64,000 nt of DNA from Gammaproteobacteria bacterium (GCA_013041745.1 JABDRN010000100.1:1-64000); one strand, 5' to 3'; counted from the first letter of the stretch, positions 19,538 through 29,082 are shown. A program made the numbers and translations. The notes: a model not told the origin generated them from the letters alone.

Positions 19538-20112
19538 TGGCACATATTAATCTACTCCCATGGCGCGAAGAACAGCGACAGGAACAGACCAGGCAGTTTG
19601 CTACCGTTACGGTGCTTTCGCTGATTCTGACTGCCGCCCTCATATTCATGGTTCATGTCACCTTCGACAACCAGATCGAACACCAGAAATATCGTAACAA
19701 GATATTACAGGATGAAATCGCCACGCTTGACGCTTCACTCAAGCAGATTGACGCCCTGGAAGAGACCAAGGAACAGTTGCTGGCCCGCATGGACGTGATT
19801 CAGTCACTACAGCAGCAACGTCCCCAGATCGTACACCTGTTCGATGACTTTGTTCGCACCGTTCCCGAAGGTATATATCTTAGAGATATCAAACAGGAAG
19901 GCGATCAGCTGACAATCAAAGGTGTTGCTGAATCAAATGGCCGCGTCTCAGCCTATATGAGGAATATCGATTCTTCAGACTGGATGGCGACACCCAAGCT
20001 GAAAGTGATCGAGACCAAGGAGGGCACACTCAGAAGCAGTGATTTCACCCTGGTCACCTCACAGACTACTCCAGAAGAAAAAAAACAGAAGACTAAAGGA
20101 GAAGACAGCTAA
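19537..20112 (+). CDS. pilN: Type IV pilus inner-membrane protein PilN
   Basis: PilN is a bitopic protein that joins PilM in the cytoplasm to PilO in the periplasm. The 191-residue product starts MAHINLLPWREEQRQEQ, the PilN signature whose INLLPWR segment binds PilM. A membrane helix follows at about residues 25-43, then a coiled coil (about 45-100) and a small ferredoxin-like periplasmic domain. The C-terminus is charged and probably disordered (TTPEEKKQKTKGEDS). It overlaps pilM and pilO by one base each. Confidence 0.96.
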
Positions 20113-20729
20113 TGGATCTCTCCGAAATAAACCTAAACGACCTGGATATCGACGATCTCAAGAAGATTGGTACTGCGCCACTTCTTGTCAAGGCCGCGAT
20201 TGTCATCGTCCTCTGTATTGGACTGGCGGTAGCAGGTTACTTCCTCGATACAACGAAGCAGAAAGCTGAGCTCGATAAAGTAATCGCTGAAGAGCAATCT
20301 CTGCGCACTGTTTTTACCAACAAACAGGCAAAAGCCGCCAACCTCGAAGCTTATAAACAGCAACTCGAAGAGATGCGAACCTCTTTTGGTACCTTATTGA
20401 GACAGTTACCAAACGAGACAGAAATCGAGACACTGCTGACCGATATCTCGCAGACAGGTATATCCTCCGGTCTGGAGATCGACTTTTTCAAACCTGAAGG
20501 ACTACGGCCCAAGGAATTTTATTCAGAATACCCCATCAAGCTTAAAGTCACTGGGCGTTATCATGAATTTGCAGAATTCATCAGCGGTGTCGCCGCCTTG
20601 CCGCGCATCGTAACAGTACAGAATATTGCGATAAAGCCTTCGGACTCAAAAGAAGGCGCAAAATTGACGATGGAGTTAACTGCCATTACCTACCAGTACC
20701 TCGATGAGTCTGCGGAGGTAGCACAATAA
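20112..20729 (+). CDS. pilO: Type IV pilus inner-membrane protein PilO
   Basis: PilO pairs with PilN in the alignment complex and contacts PilP. The 205-residue protein begins MDLSEINLNDLDIDDLKKIG, with one membrane helix at about residues 33-54 and a coiled coil through residue 95. The periplasmic domain carries the recognisable LRQLPNETEIETLLTDISQ and FFKPEGLRPKEFYSEYPIKL pieces. It lies inside the pilMNOPQ operon with one-base overlaps. Confidence 0.96.
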   Translation: MDLSEINLNDLDIDDLKKIGTAPLLVKAAIVIVLCIGLAVAGYFLDTTKQKAELDKVIAEEQSLRTVFTNKQAKAANLEAYKQQLEEMRTSFGTLLRQLPNETEIETLLTDISQTGISSGLEIDFFKPEGLRPKEFYSEYPIKLKVTGRYHEFAEFISGVAALPRIVTVQNIAIKPSDSKEGAKLTMELTAITYQYLDESAEVAQ

Positions 20730-21247
20730 TGCATATTTTAAGACGCAGCATACTGTGTGCCGGACTGTTTAGCCTGGCGTCATGTAGCCAGGACATTTCT
20801 GACCTGCAGACATTTATCGCACAGCAAAAGTCTGCACATGTAGGCAGTGTAAAACCGATCCCGCAGTTTAAACCATATGAAAGTTTCAGCTATTCAGCTG
20901 GCGATCTGCGTGACCCATTCGTTGCTACCATCGACCTGGAAGACGACGATACCACAAAGACTAGTTTACTGAACCCCGATTCAACGCGCCCTAGAGAGCC
21001 ACTCGAGGTATTCCCATTAGACACGCTCAGCATGGTTGGCATCCTGGAGCAGAATGACCAGCTATGGGGACTGATCAAGGACCCGCAGAACATAGTCCAC
21101 CGCGTACAGGTGGGTCACTATATGGGGCAAAGCGAAGGTCGAATCTTAGAAATTAACGAAACCGCTATCTATCTAGTCGAAATCGTACCAGATGGTATCG
21201 GCGGTTATATAGAAAGAGATGCATCAATCGCAATTGGCGGTAATTAA
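20729..21247 (+). CDS. pilP: Type IV pilus lipoprotein PilP
   Basis: PilP is an inner-membrane lipoprotein whose C-terminal domain binds the N0 domain of the PilQ secretin and whose N-terminal tail binds PilN/PilO. The 172-residue product has a signal peptide with lipobox LASC (cysteine near residue 19). The unstructured tail includes KPIPQFKPYESFSYSAGDLR and DPFV, both typical. The beta-domain contains LDTLSMVGILEQNDQLWGLI. It overlaps pilO by one base, and pilQ begins 36 bases later. Confidence 0.96.
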   Translation: MHILRRSILCAGLFSLASCSQDISDLQTFIAQQKSAHVGSVKPIPQFKPYESFSYSAGDLRDPFVATIDLEDDDTTKTSLLNPDSTRPREPLEVFPLDTLSMVGILEQNDQLWGLIKDPQNIVHRVQVGHYMGQSEGRILEINETAIYLVEIVPDGIGGYIERDASIAIGGN

Positions 21248-21283
21248 TTTACAGACACTAATTGTGAGCGCGTGGAGAAAAAG

Positions 21284-23527
21284 ATGTCAAAAATAATAAA
21301 CAACAAAACGAATGGGCAAAACATGAACGTTTCAAGGCACACCATAGCTATGGGCAAATATATCTTACAGACGTTGTCACTGTTCTGCTTGCTAAGCACA
21401 CTGGCATTTGCAAATGTTACTCCGGCAACCGGTACTTCGACTAACAGTATCGAGAGCGTGCAATATTCTTCATTAACCGGCAACCGCATACAGATCAGTC
21501 TGGAGCTAAGTAACGAGGCTGTAACACCGCTAAGCTTCACCATCGATAACCCAGCACGTATCGCTTTTGATTTTGAGAATACAGCAAGCAAACTACCCAA
21601 GCGCTCGCAACCAATCGGTATCGGTATCGCCCAGTCAATTACCACCATTTCGACCAAAACTAAAACACGTGTTATTCTAAATTTGACCGAGGTAGTCCCT
21701 TACCAGGTGACTACCCAGGGCAAGAATGTATTAATAACGTTAGATAGTGAATCAACTGGAACAGGCTTTGAGGCCAATACAGCGTCTGCCGCTGCCGCTG
21801 CTCCTGGAACAGCCAGATTCTCAAACAATCCTCGTGGTATAGAAAATATCGATTTCAGACGCGGTGAAGCCGGGGAAGGCAGAGTCGTTGTCAAACTGAC
21901 TGATGCCAATATCCCGATGGATATCAGCGAAGAGTTCGGCAAGGTCGTGATCAAGTTCCTCGGCATCAGAATACCGGATGAATTAAGACAGACGCTTGAC
22001 GTGCTCGACTTCGCAACGCCAGTCAAGTCGGTGAGCAGCTTCGAAGAAGACGACAATGTCCGTGTCGAGATCGAACCTGTCAGCAGTGACTTCGAGCATG
22101 TTGCCTACCAGGCAAACAATATATTTACTATCGAACTCAAACCGATCAGTAAGGAAGAACTTGAAGAAGTTAAAAAGGAAAAGTTTGGTTACACCGGTGA
22201 ACGGCTGTCACTCAATTTCCAGGATATTCCAGTACGTGCAGTGCTACAGCTGATCGCAGACTTCACCAGCCTCAATGTCGTAGTCAGTGACTCCGTTGAC
22301 GGCAACCTGACCTTACGCCTGAAGAATGTACCATGGGATCAGGCGCTCGACATCATCCTGAAAGCCAAAGGTTTATCCAAGCGTGAATCCGGTACTGTGA
22401 TGATGATCGCACCGAGTGAAGAGATCGCAGCGCAGGAGAAGATTGACCTGGAAGCACAGCAGTCAATTACAGAGCTCGCCCCTATCAGAAGTGCATTCTT
22501 TACCATCAACTTTGCTAAAGTAACTGAATTAGCTGCATTATTTAGCGGTGGCGGCGGTGGTGGAGACGGTGAAGAGGGTGCCCCCGTGTCTGCTGGTATC
22601 CTCAGCCCACGAGGCAGTGTGATCGTCGATGAACGCACCAACACTCTTATCGTAAAAGATACCGAAGAGGTCATTTCCGAGATTCGCCGTACACTAAAAC
22701 AGCTGGATATCCCGATCCGCCAGGTAATGATCTCTTCACGCATCGTTATCGCTCAGGATGAGTTCACCAAAGAACTGGGATCTCGTTTCGGCGTCACCAA
22801 GGCTGCAACAAACAGTAGCGGCTTCGGTGTAACCACCGGTACCTTTGAAGGCGCAGACAGTATCGCATCAAGCGGCCTAGATAATATCAACACTACTGGT
22901 TCTCCTGAACCCTTTATTCTACCAAGTGGTGTTAATGCGACAGACCGCCTCAACGTTAACCTGGCTACAGCCGGCGCTGCTGCTGGTAGCCTGGCATTTG
23001 CGGTATTGAGTGGCAGTTCACTGATCGACCTCGAGATATCCGCCCTGCAGGCAGAGAATGAAGGTGAGGTTATATCGAGCCCGCGAGTCGTTACTGCCGA
23101 TCGGCATGAAGCCTATATCGAACAGGGTGTAGAGATCCCCTACCTGTCAGCCTCATCGAGCGGTGCCACACAGGTCGAATTTAAAAAAGCCGTATTAAGT
23201 ATCGTAGTCACCCCTCAGATCACACCGGATGACCGCGTCATCATGGATCTTGCAGTCAACAATGATACTGTCGGCGATATTTTCGCAGGCATCCCGAGTA
23301 TCGATACTCGTGAAGTCAGCACCCAGGTATTAGTAAATAATGGAGACACCGTGGTACTCGGTGGTATCTATCAGCAGATCACGCGTGATGAAGTTGATAA
23401 AGTGCCTTTCCTCGGTGATATACCATTGATCGGTTATTTCTTTAGACACACACTGGAAAGCGACGAAAGACGGGAGTTGCTTGTATTTGTTACACCTAAA
23501 ATCCTTAAAGATGCTCTCTCACTTTAG
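21284..23527 (+). CDS. pilQ: Type IV pilus secretin PilQ
   Basis: PilQ forms the outer-membrane channel for the pilus. The frame starts with a GTG at 21272, but the ATG at 21284 has a GGAG site 6 bases away, giving about 747 residues. A signal peptide ends near LLSTLAFA. Two peptidoglycan-binding AMIN regions follow (ISLELSNEAVTPLSFTIDNP and VVVKLTDANIPMDI), then the N0/STN domain (LSLNFQDIPVRAVLQLIADF), a secretin N1 domain, and the secretin core with VISSPRVVTADRHEAYIEQG and VLGGIYQQI. A glycine-rich loop, SGGGGGGDGEEGAP, lies inside the N1 domain. It ends the pil operon proper. Confidence 0.96.
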   Translation: MSKIINNKTNGQNMNVSRHTIAMGKYILQTLSLFCLLSTLAFANVTPATGTSTNSIESVQYSSLTGNRIQISLELSNEAVTPLSFTIDNPARIAFDFENTASKLPKRSQPIGIGIAQSITTISTKTKTRVILNLTEVVPYQVTTQGKNVLITLDSESTGTGFEANTASAAAAAPGTARFSNNPRGIENIDFRRGEAGEGRVVVKLTDANIPMDISEEFGKVVIKFLGIRIPDELRQTLDVLDFATPVKSVSSFEEDDNVRVEIEPVSSDFEHVAYQANNIFTIELKPISKEELEEVKKEKFGYTGERLSLNFQDIPVRAVLQLIADFTSLNVVVSDSVDGNLTLRLKNVPWDQALDIILKAKGLSKRESGTVMMIAPSEEIAAQEKIDLEAQQSITELAPIRSAFFTINFAKVTELAALFSGGGGGGDGEEGAPVSAGILSPRGSVIVDERTNTLIVKDTEEVISEIRRTLKQLDIPIRQVMISSRIVIAQDEFTKELGSRFGVTKAATNSSGFGVTTGTFEGADSIASSGLDNINTTGSPEPFILPSGVNATDRLNVNLATAGAAAGSLAFAVLSGSSLIDLEISALQAENEGEVISSPRVVTADRHEAYIEQGVEIPYLSASSSGATQVEFKKAVLSIVVTPQITPDDRVIMDLAVNNDTVGDIFAGIPSIDTREVSTQVLVNNGDTVVLGGIYQQITRDEVDKVPFLGDIPLIGYFFRHTLESDERRELLVFVTPKILKDALSL

Positions 23528-23563
23528 ATAACTACCTGATATTTAGGTAAGGAAGAAACAGAC

Positions 23564-24280
23564 ATGAACAACCGCTTTTTAATGATCGCCCCCCTGCTGG
23601 CCAGCAGCACATTATTCCTGGCTGGCTGCAGTGATGACAACAGCGAATTTGAAACGCCTAATTTATCTGACGCGCCAACAAATGCAGGCCTGGTCTCACA
23701 AAAAAACCTGTCTATACTGTCAGAAGACGTACAACCGCCAATATTTGACCCCTTGACCGGCACTGCGACTGATACTTCATTGACTATCACTGTCAAAGTC
23801 GGTGACCGCAATAACCAGTTACTCACTGACGCGCATACCGTCTTTTTTGCCACCGAATGGGGATTAATCGAACCTAGTTGTATTACAGAAAATGGCATCT
23901 GCACAGTCACCTGGCAAACATCATTCGGCGGACCTAACCCTGTGAACAACCGCACAACCATTACCGCCTGGACGCTGGGTGAAGAGAGTTTCACTGACAC
24001 TAACGGTAATGGAGTATTTGATGATTCAGATACGACTTTCGATGACCGTGAAGAACCTTTTATAGATATCAACGAAAGCGACAGCTTCGATACCGGCGAA
24101 GGGGTGATCGATGTGGTTAACGGTAACGACCCAACGGGCGCTAACGGCGTGCATGATATCGGTGATTCTTTATTGAACAGCCCTAGCTGCACTCATAGTT
24201 CTCTATGTAGCCCGAGAACCACTTCTTATATCTGGACAGATATCGCTTTAGAGATGGATGGGCCGCCTACAGTACCCTGA
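23564..24280 (+). CDS. Exported lipoprotein with Ig-like domain and calcium-loop-like repeats
   Basis: The 238-residue product has a lipoprotein signal (LFLAGC, cysteine near residue 22). Serine at +2 favours the outer membrane. Residues about 50-140 resemble a bacterial Ig-like (invasin-type) domain: TSLTITVKVGDRNNQLLTDA, then GICTVTWQTS. After it come acidic turns DTNGNGVFDDSD and DINESDSFDTGE, with the spacing of EF-hand or thrombospondin-type calcium loops. No enzyme motif is visible. It lies 36 bases after pilQ and before a terminator, so it is probably transcribed with the pilus genes. A role at the pilus or surface is inferred from place and fold only. Confidence 0.75.
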   Translation: MNNRFLMIAPLLASSTLFLAGCSDDNSEFETPNLSDAPTNAGLVSQKNLSILSEDVQPPIFDPLTGTATDTSLTITVKVGDRNNQLLTDAHTVFFATEWGLIEPSCITENGICTVTWQTSFGGPNPVNNRTTITAWTLGEESFTDTNGNGVFDDSDTTFDDREEPFIDINESDSFDTGEGVIDVVNGNDPTGANGVHDIGDSLLNSPSCTHSSLCSPRTTSYIWTDIALEMDGPPTVP

Positions 24281-24295
24281 TATTTCTGTTATGCT

Positions 24296-24337
24296 AAGCG
24301 ACCTGCGCTTTTCTCCAAAAGCCGGGTCGCTTTTTTT
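24296..24337 (+). terminator. Intrinsic terminator after the pilM-to-lipoprotein operon
   Basis: AAGCGACC (24296-24303) pairs with GGTCGCTT (24325-24332) around a 21-base loop that can itself pair (GCTTTT / AAAAGC), and a T run ends at 24337. It stops only 8 bases before the first possible aroK start codon. Confidence 0.85.
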
Positions 24338-24345
24338 GTGCCCGT

Positions 24346-24870
24346 ATGAAATTTATGTCGAATCAAAATAACATCTTCTTAATCGGTCTGATGGGTACCG
24401 GCAAAACCACTGTCGGCCGCCAGCTATCGCGTAAATTAAAGATGGACTTTTACGACAGCGACCGTGTCATAGAGGAGCGCACCGGAGCTGATATCCCGCT
24501 GATCTTCGAAAAAGAAGGGGAAGCAGGCTTCAGGAAACGTGAAGCCGATATCATCGACGAACTCACACAGAAAAAAAATATCATCCTCGCTACCGGTGGC
24601 GGCGCAGTATTAGATAGTGAAAACCGCAACCACCTGATCAACCGGGGCACGGTGTTCTACCTGAAAAGCAACCTGAAAACTTTGATCGACCGAACCAGCA
24701 AGGATAAGAACAGGCCCCTGCTGCATGCAGACGAGCCTGCTGAAGACATCCTCAAACGCCTGCTAGAAGAACGCGGTCCGCTTTATGAAGCTACTGCAGA
24801 TTACACCATCGAAACAGCCAACAACTCGATTCACAGCGTGATTCAGGCTATCATTAAGTCTCTAAAATAG
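24346..24870 (+). CDS. aroK: Shikimate kinase AroK
   Basis: AroK phosphorylates shikimate at O3 in aromatic amino acid synthesis. The 174-residue protein has P-loop GLMGTGKTTVGR, DSDRVIEERTG with the shikimate-binding aspartate, FRKREADII, and ATGGGAVLD. The LID region contains KDKNRPLL. The start is either ATG 24346 or 24355 (MSNQNN); neither has a good ribosome site because the preceding terminator ends at 24337. The pilQ-aroK-aroB order is standard in gammaproteobacteria, here with an extra lipoprotein gene inserted. Confidence 0.95.
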   Translation: MKFMSNQNNIFLIGLMGTGKTTVGRQLSRKLKMDFYDSDRVIEERTGADIPLIFEKEGEAGFRKREADIIDELTQKKNIILATGGGAVLDSENRNHLINRGTVFYLKSNLKTLIDRTSKDKNRPLLHADEPAEDILKRLLEERGPLYEATADYTIETANNSIHSVIQAIIKSLK

Positions 24871-24887
24871 ATTGAACTCAATAAATA

Positions 24888-25979
24888 ATGACCACACTCA
24901 CCGTTGAACTCGGCGAACGCAGTTATCCGATCTATATCGGCGACAAACTGCTCGGACAGGATGACCTGTTAAAGCAACATATACCAGGCAATAGCGCCCT
25001 TATCGTCAGCAATGAGACCGTCGCTCCGCTGTATCTAGATAAAGTCCAGTCCATGCTGTCCGGACTAAAAACCGAATCGGTGATACTGCCCGATGGCGAA
25101 CAGTACAAGAACCTGGAAGTTTTAAACAAGATCTATGATAGCTTGCTGCGCAACCGTTTTGACCGAAACTCCACCATCATCGCACTGGGTGGGGGTGTTG
25201 TCGGCGACATGGCAGGTTTTGCAGCGGCCAGTTACCAGCGCGGTGTACACCTGATCCAGATACCTACCACCCTGTTATCCCAGGTCGATTCATCTGTTGG
25301 TGGCAAGACAGGCGTCAACCATGCCCTGGGCAAGAATATGATCGGTGCGTTTTATCAACCTAAAGCCGTTATTGCTGATACCGATACATTAGACACCCTG
25401 CCCGATCGTGAGTTAAGCGCCGGTCTCGCAGAGGTTATCAAATACGGCCTGATCTCTAACCCAGAGTTCTTCGACTGGCTGGAGATCAATATGCAGGCCC
25501 TGCTATCGAGGGACAGAGCGGCATTGAGCCATGCTATCGAAGTCTCCTGCCAGAGCAAAGCCGATATCGTCGCCGCCGATGAACGCGAGAGCGGCAAGCG
25601 CGCCCTGCTCAATCTCGGCCATACCTTTGGCCACGCTATAGAAAACGGCATGGGATATGGTGAATGGCTGCATGGCGAAGCAGTAGGCGCCGGCATGTGT
25701 ATGGCAGCAGTGATGTCTAATCAGATGGGCTGGATGAGCGATGAACACATGCAAAGAACGTTCAAGCTTATCGAACAGGCAAAACTGCCCTGTAAAGCGC
25801 CCGCCTCCATGAGCGCTGATAAATTTCTCGAGCTGATGTCAGTTGATAAGAAAGTACTGGATGGAGTACTGCGCCTGGTATTGATGAAAGGTATCGGCAA
25901 GTCAGTGGTAACTGATGATTACACACTGGACGACCTGAAAAAAGCCATACAACACTCCATTGCAGCCCGAGACTTGTAG
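24888..25979 (+). CDS. aroB: 3-dehydroquinate synthase AroB
   Basis: AroB turns DAHP into 3-dehydroquinate, using NAD and a divalent metal. The 363-residue protein has the NAD-binding [19 protein letters not shown], the phosphate/substrate segment [20 protein letters not shown], and metal ligands in [22 protein letters not shown] and [10 protein letters not shown]. It follows aroK by 17 bases and precedes dgt by 9, consistent with one transcript. Confidence 0.97.
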   Translation: MTTLTVELGERSYPIYIGDKLLGQDDLLKQHIPGNSALIVSNETVAPLYLDKVQSMLSGLKTESVILPDGEQYKNLEVLNKIYDSLLRNRFDRNSTIIALGGGVVGDMAGFAAASYQRGVHLIQIPTTLLSQVDSSVGGKTGVNHALGKNMIGAFYQPKAVIADTDTLDTLPDRELSAGLAEVIKYGLISNPEFFDWLEINMQALLSRDRAALSHAIEVSCQSKADIVAADERESGKRALLNLGHTFGHAIENGMGYGEWLHGEAVGAGMCMAAVMSNQMGWMSDEHMQRTFKLIEQAKLPCKAPASMSADKFLELMSVDKKVLDGVLRLVLMKGIGKSVVTDDYTLDDLKKAIQHSIAARDL

Positions 25980-25988
25980 AACGGGATA

Positions 25989-27179
25989 ATGATCATGAAC
26001 AGCAGCTACAGTGGACGATTAGTATCATATGCATGTAATGACATGCGTTCATACGGACGCATGCATGAAGAGACACATCCGACTTACCGCAATGAATATC
26101 AACGCGATCGTGACCGCATCATTCACTCTGCTGCATTCAGACGACTGGAATACAAGACCCAGGTATTCGTAAACCACGAGGGCGACCTGTTCCGTACCCG
26201 TTTAACGCATTCGCTCGAAGTCGCACAGATAGCTCGCAGTATCGCACGAGAGTTACAGCTGCATGAAGACCTGAGTGAAGCGATAGCGCTCGCCCATGAC
26301 CTCGGTCATACACCTTTTGGCCATGCCGGGCAGACAGCGCTAAACGACTGCATGAAAGATTTTGGCGGTTTCGAACACAATATCCAGTCGTTGCGCGTTG
26401 TCGACAAGCTGGAACAGAAATATGCCGACTTCAATGGCCTCAACCTGACATTTGAGACACGTGAAGGCATCCTGAAACACTGCGCCATGAGTAATGCAAA
26501 AGATCTCGGCGATGTAGGCAAACGCTTTCTCGAGAAAACCCAGCCCAGCCTGGAAGCACAGCTGACCGACCTGTCTGATGAAACCGCTTACAATAATCAC
26601 GATATAGATGACGGCATTCGTTACGGTCTGATCAACATCGATGAGCTGTTGAATATTGAACTATTCCGTACTCAGTACGACATCGTCAACAAGCAATATT
26701 CCAGTCTCGACGATAAGAAACTTATTCACGAGATCATACGTCGCATGATCAATGTGATGGTGGTCGACCTGATCGATACCTCGAGGCAGAATATTGCAGA
26801 TGCAGGCCTGAATACCGTCGAGGATGTACGCAATCAGGGACAGAAAATTATGGCTTTCAGTAAAGAGATGAGTGAGAAAAAACTCGAGTTGAAACAGTTC
26901 CTTCGCAGAGAACTGTACCAGCACTACCGCGTACATCGCATGACCAAAAAAGCGGCGGATGTTATCGAAGCCCTGTTTAATGCCTTCATGGACGATTTGA
27001 AGATCTTACCTAGCGAAGCTTTGGAGCACTGTAATATACTCAAAGACAGACATGGTGAGAGAGGCATCGCACGTGGCATTTCAGACTATATCGCAGGCAT
27101 GACTGACCGTTACGCCATCGTTGAATTTGAAAGGATATTCAATCCGCGACAGCTATCATTCGTCAATCTGCACCCTTAA
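25989..27179 (+). CDS. dgt: Deoxyguanosinetriphosphate triphosphohydrolase-like HD-domain protein
   Basis: This HD-superfamily protein of 396 residues belongs to the dGTPase group, which cleaves dNTPs to nucleoside and triphosphate. Motifs are FRRLEYKTQVF, LTHSLEVAQIARSIAREL (first metal histidine), the HD pair in AHDLGHTPFGHAGQ, FEHNIQSLRVVD, and the distal aspartate in YNNHDIDDGIRYG. The segment RTRLTHSLEV is diagnostic of dGTPase-like proteins. The start is ATG 25989 or 25995. It follows aroB closely and ends 7 bases before dnaG, so dNTP control and primase share a transcript. Substrate range cannot be told from sequence. Confidence 0.92.
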   Translation: MIMNSSYSGRLVSYACNDMRSYGRMHEETHPTYRNEYQRDRDRIIHSAAFRRLEYKTQVFVNHEGDLFRTRLTHSLEVAQIARSIARELQLHEDLSEAIALAHDLGHTPFGHAGQTALNDCMKDFGGFEHNIQSLRVVDKLEQKYADFNGLNLTFETREGILKHCAMSNAKDLGDVGKRFLEKTQPSLEAQLTDLSDETAYNNHDIDDGIRYGLINIDELLNIELFRTQYDIVNKQYSSLDDKKLIHEIIRRMINVMVVDLIDTSRQNIADAGLNTVEDVRNQGQKIMAFSKEMSEKKLELKQFLRRELYQHYRVHRMTKKAADVIEALFNAFMDDLKILPSEALEHCNILKDRHGERGIARGISDYIAGMTDRYAIVEFERIFNPRQLSFVNLHP

Positions 27180-27186
27180 AAAAGTC

Positions 27187-28929
27187 GTGGCAGGTCTGAT
27201 CCCACAAAATTTTATCGATGACCTGATCTCACGTAGTGATATCGTCGAGGTCATCAACGCGCGTGTTCCACTGAAAAGAAAAGGCAAGGAATACACTGCG
27301 TGCTGCCCCTTCCATAACGAGAAAACGCCTTCGTTCACCGTCAGCGAAAGCAAGCAATTCTATTACTGTTTTGGTTGTCATGCCAAAGGGAATGTCATCG
27401 GTTTCCTTATGGACTACGAACACCTGAGTTATGTAGACGCCATCGAATCACTGGCAGCAGATCAGCATCTCGACGTACCTCACGAAGAAGATAGCCGCTC
27501 ACATCAACAGCGACAGGAAAAACAGCCTCTTTATGATATATTGAAACAGGCCAGCGATCTTTTCCAGCAGCAGCTTAAGACATCCCAGCGTGCTATCGAC
27601 TACCTGAAACAACGTGGCTTGAGTGGTGAGATCGCCAGGCAATTCAAGATCGGCTATGCGCCTGAAGGCTGGGATTTTCTTGTCAGCCACCTGGGAAAGT
27701 CTAAAGACCACTTACAGGCCCTACAGAAGACCGGACTGGTAGTGATCAATGATAATAATAAGACGTACGACCGTTTTCGCGACCGCATCATCTTCCCGAT
27801 CACAGATCAGCGCGGCCGTATCATCGGCTTTGGTGGCCGTATACTCGACCAGGGTGAACCCAAATATCTGAACTCACCAGAAAATGCTGTATTCCACAAA
27901 GGCTATGAACTGTACGGGTTGTATGAGACCAAACAGGCGTTAAGGAAAATCGACCGCATCATCGTGGTGGAAGGATATATGGATGTTGTTGCCCTGGCAC
28001 AGCATGGAATCAACTATGCCGTTGCCTCATTAGGCACAGCCACAACGACCGAACAGATCCAGAAAACATTCCGTACCACGCACGAAATAATTTTCTGTTA
28101 TGACGGTGATAATGCCGGCAAGAAAGCCGCTTGGCGAGCACTGGAAAACACCCTTTCTGTCATCAGGGATGGCATGGTGGCAAAATTTCTCTTTCTACCC
28201 GAGAAGGAAGATCCCGACACTATGGTCCGCAAGGAAGGTAAAGATGCATTTGAACAACGTATCAAAAATGCCACTACTCTGTCAGAGTTCTTATTCGAAA
28301 ACCTGAAAGCTGAATCGGACATCAGTAGTAAGGAAGGCAAGGCTCTACTTGCCAGCAAAGCCAATAAATTGATTCAAAAGATGCACAACAGCCTGTTCAA
28401 AGATCTGCTGATAGAAGAACTGTCTTCACTCGTCGGCCTCAGCCAGCAGCATCTTGAATCCAGGATATCTTCCGCCGACGAAGCGAACAGACCGGTTTCA
28501 AAGACTATCAAACCAGTACGTGGCCAGCTGGTACAAAACAACAAGACACGCATAGCCATCGCATTGTTACTGCAGAACCCGTCGCTGGCATCACACTATA
28601 AAGTGCCAAATAATTTTCAGAATGCTTTTACCAAGGGACTGCCACTGCTCTACGAGTTGCAGAAGACCATCGATTCAAATCCCGAGATAAGCCCAGCAGC
28701 ACTGCTCGAACGTTTTCGCGATAGCGAACATGAAAAAGCCTTGAATATACTGTCGATGCTACAGACACCGGAAACAGATAATACTGACAATATCAAAGAA
28801 GTTTATAAAAACCTGATCGAACGATTACACTACGATGATAGAGACGAGTATTTCAACTACAAGATAAACAACAATGAACAGCTTACCGCTGAAGAGCAGA
28901 AGGAATACCTGGAACTGTGCACCAAATAA
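27187..28929 (+). CDS. dnaG: DNA primase DnaG
   Basis: DnaG makes RNA primers at the replication fork. The frame is open from 27121 inside dgt, but the GTG at 27187 gives the family start (M)AGLIPQNFIDDLISRSDIV and about 580 residues. The zinc-binding domain has C40, H43, C61 and C64 (CCPFHNEKTPSF and YYCFGC). The RNA polymerase core has FGGRILDQGEPKYLNSPE. The TOPRIM motif is VVEGYMDVVAL (about 260), with YDGDNAGKKAA after it. The C-terminal DnaB-binding helical domain is present. rpoD does not follow; a terminator and repeats do. Confidence 0.95.
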   Translation: MAGLIPQNFIDDLISRSDIVEVINARVPLKRKGKEYTACCPFHNEKTPSFTVSESKQFYYCFGCHAKGNVIGFLMDYEHLSYVDAIESLAADQHLDVPHEEDSRSHQQRQEKQPLYDILKQASDLFQQQLKTSQRAIDYLKQRGLSGEIARQFKIGYAPEGWDFLVSHLGKSKDHLQALQKTGLVVINDNNKTYDRFRDRIIFPITDQRGRIIGFGGRILDQGEPKYLNSPENAVFHKGYELYGLYETKQALRKIDRIIVVEGYMDVVALAQHGINYAVASLGTATTTEQIQKTFRTTHEIIFCYDGDNAGKKAAWRALENTLSVIRDGMVAKFLFLPEKEDPDTMVRKEGKDAFEQRIKNATTLSEFLFENLKAESDISSKEGKALLASKANKLIQKMHNSLFKDLLIEELSSLVGLSQQHLESRISSADEANRPVSKTIKPVRGQLVQNNKTRIAIALLLQNPSLASHYKVPNNFQNAFTKGLPLLYELQKTIDSNPEISPAALLERFRDSEHEKALNILSMLQTPETDNTDNIKEVYKNLIERLHYDDRDEYFNYKINNNEQLTAEEQKEYLELCTK

Positions 28930-28932
28930 AGT

Positions 28933-29081
28933 TTGACATCGGTCAATATAGATGGATAATAACTGCCCATCAGCGCTAATTTGCCTCAGATTGCGAGCGC
29001 TTTATAAATTCTGCTAAAGCGAGTTTCGAAACCAAAGAACATCGAAAACCCGTTTTAGCAATAGCTTGAACGGGTTTTTTT
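28933..29081 (+). ncRNA. Candidate small RNA between dnaG and metK
   Basis: Right after dnaG there is a promoter-like pair: TTGACA at 28933-28938, a 16-base spacer and GATAAT at 28955-28960. About 85 bases later an intrinsic terminator begins. The unit would produce a transcript of roughly 115 bases (about 28967-29081). Inside it AGCGCT occurs twice (28972-28977 and 28996-29001) and can form a stem, and GTTTCGAAAC is self-complementary. No reading frame of note is present. It resembles no RNA family I recognise. The promoter match is good, but existence of the RNA is inferred. Confidence 0.4.
29045..29081 (+). terminator. Intrinsic terminator downstream of dnaG
   Basis: AAAACCCGTT (29045-29054) pairs with AACGGGTTTT (29069-29078) around a 14-base loop, and a T run ends at 29081. 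It would end both dnaG read-through and the candidate small RNA. Confidence 0.88.
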
Positions 29082-29082
29082 A

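Noticed and set aside
29000-29040. tRNA-like GTTTCGAAAC segment
   Set aside because: It resembles a T-arm only by chance; no acceptor, D or anticodon stems can be drawn around it.
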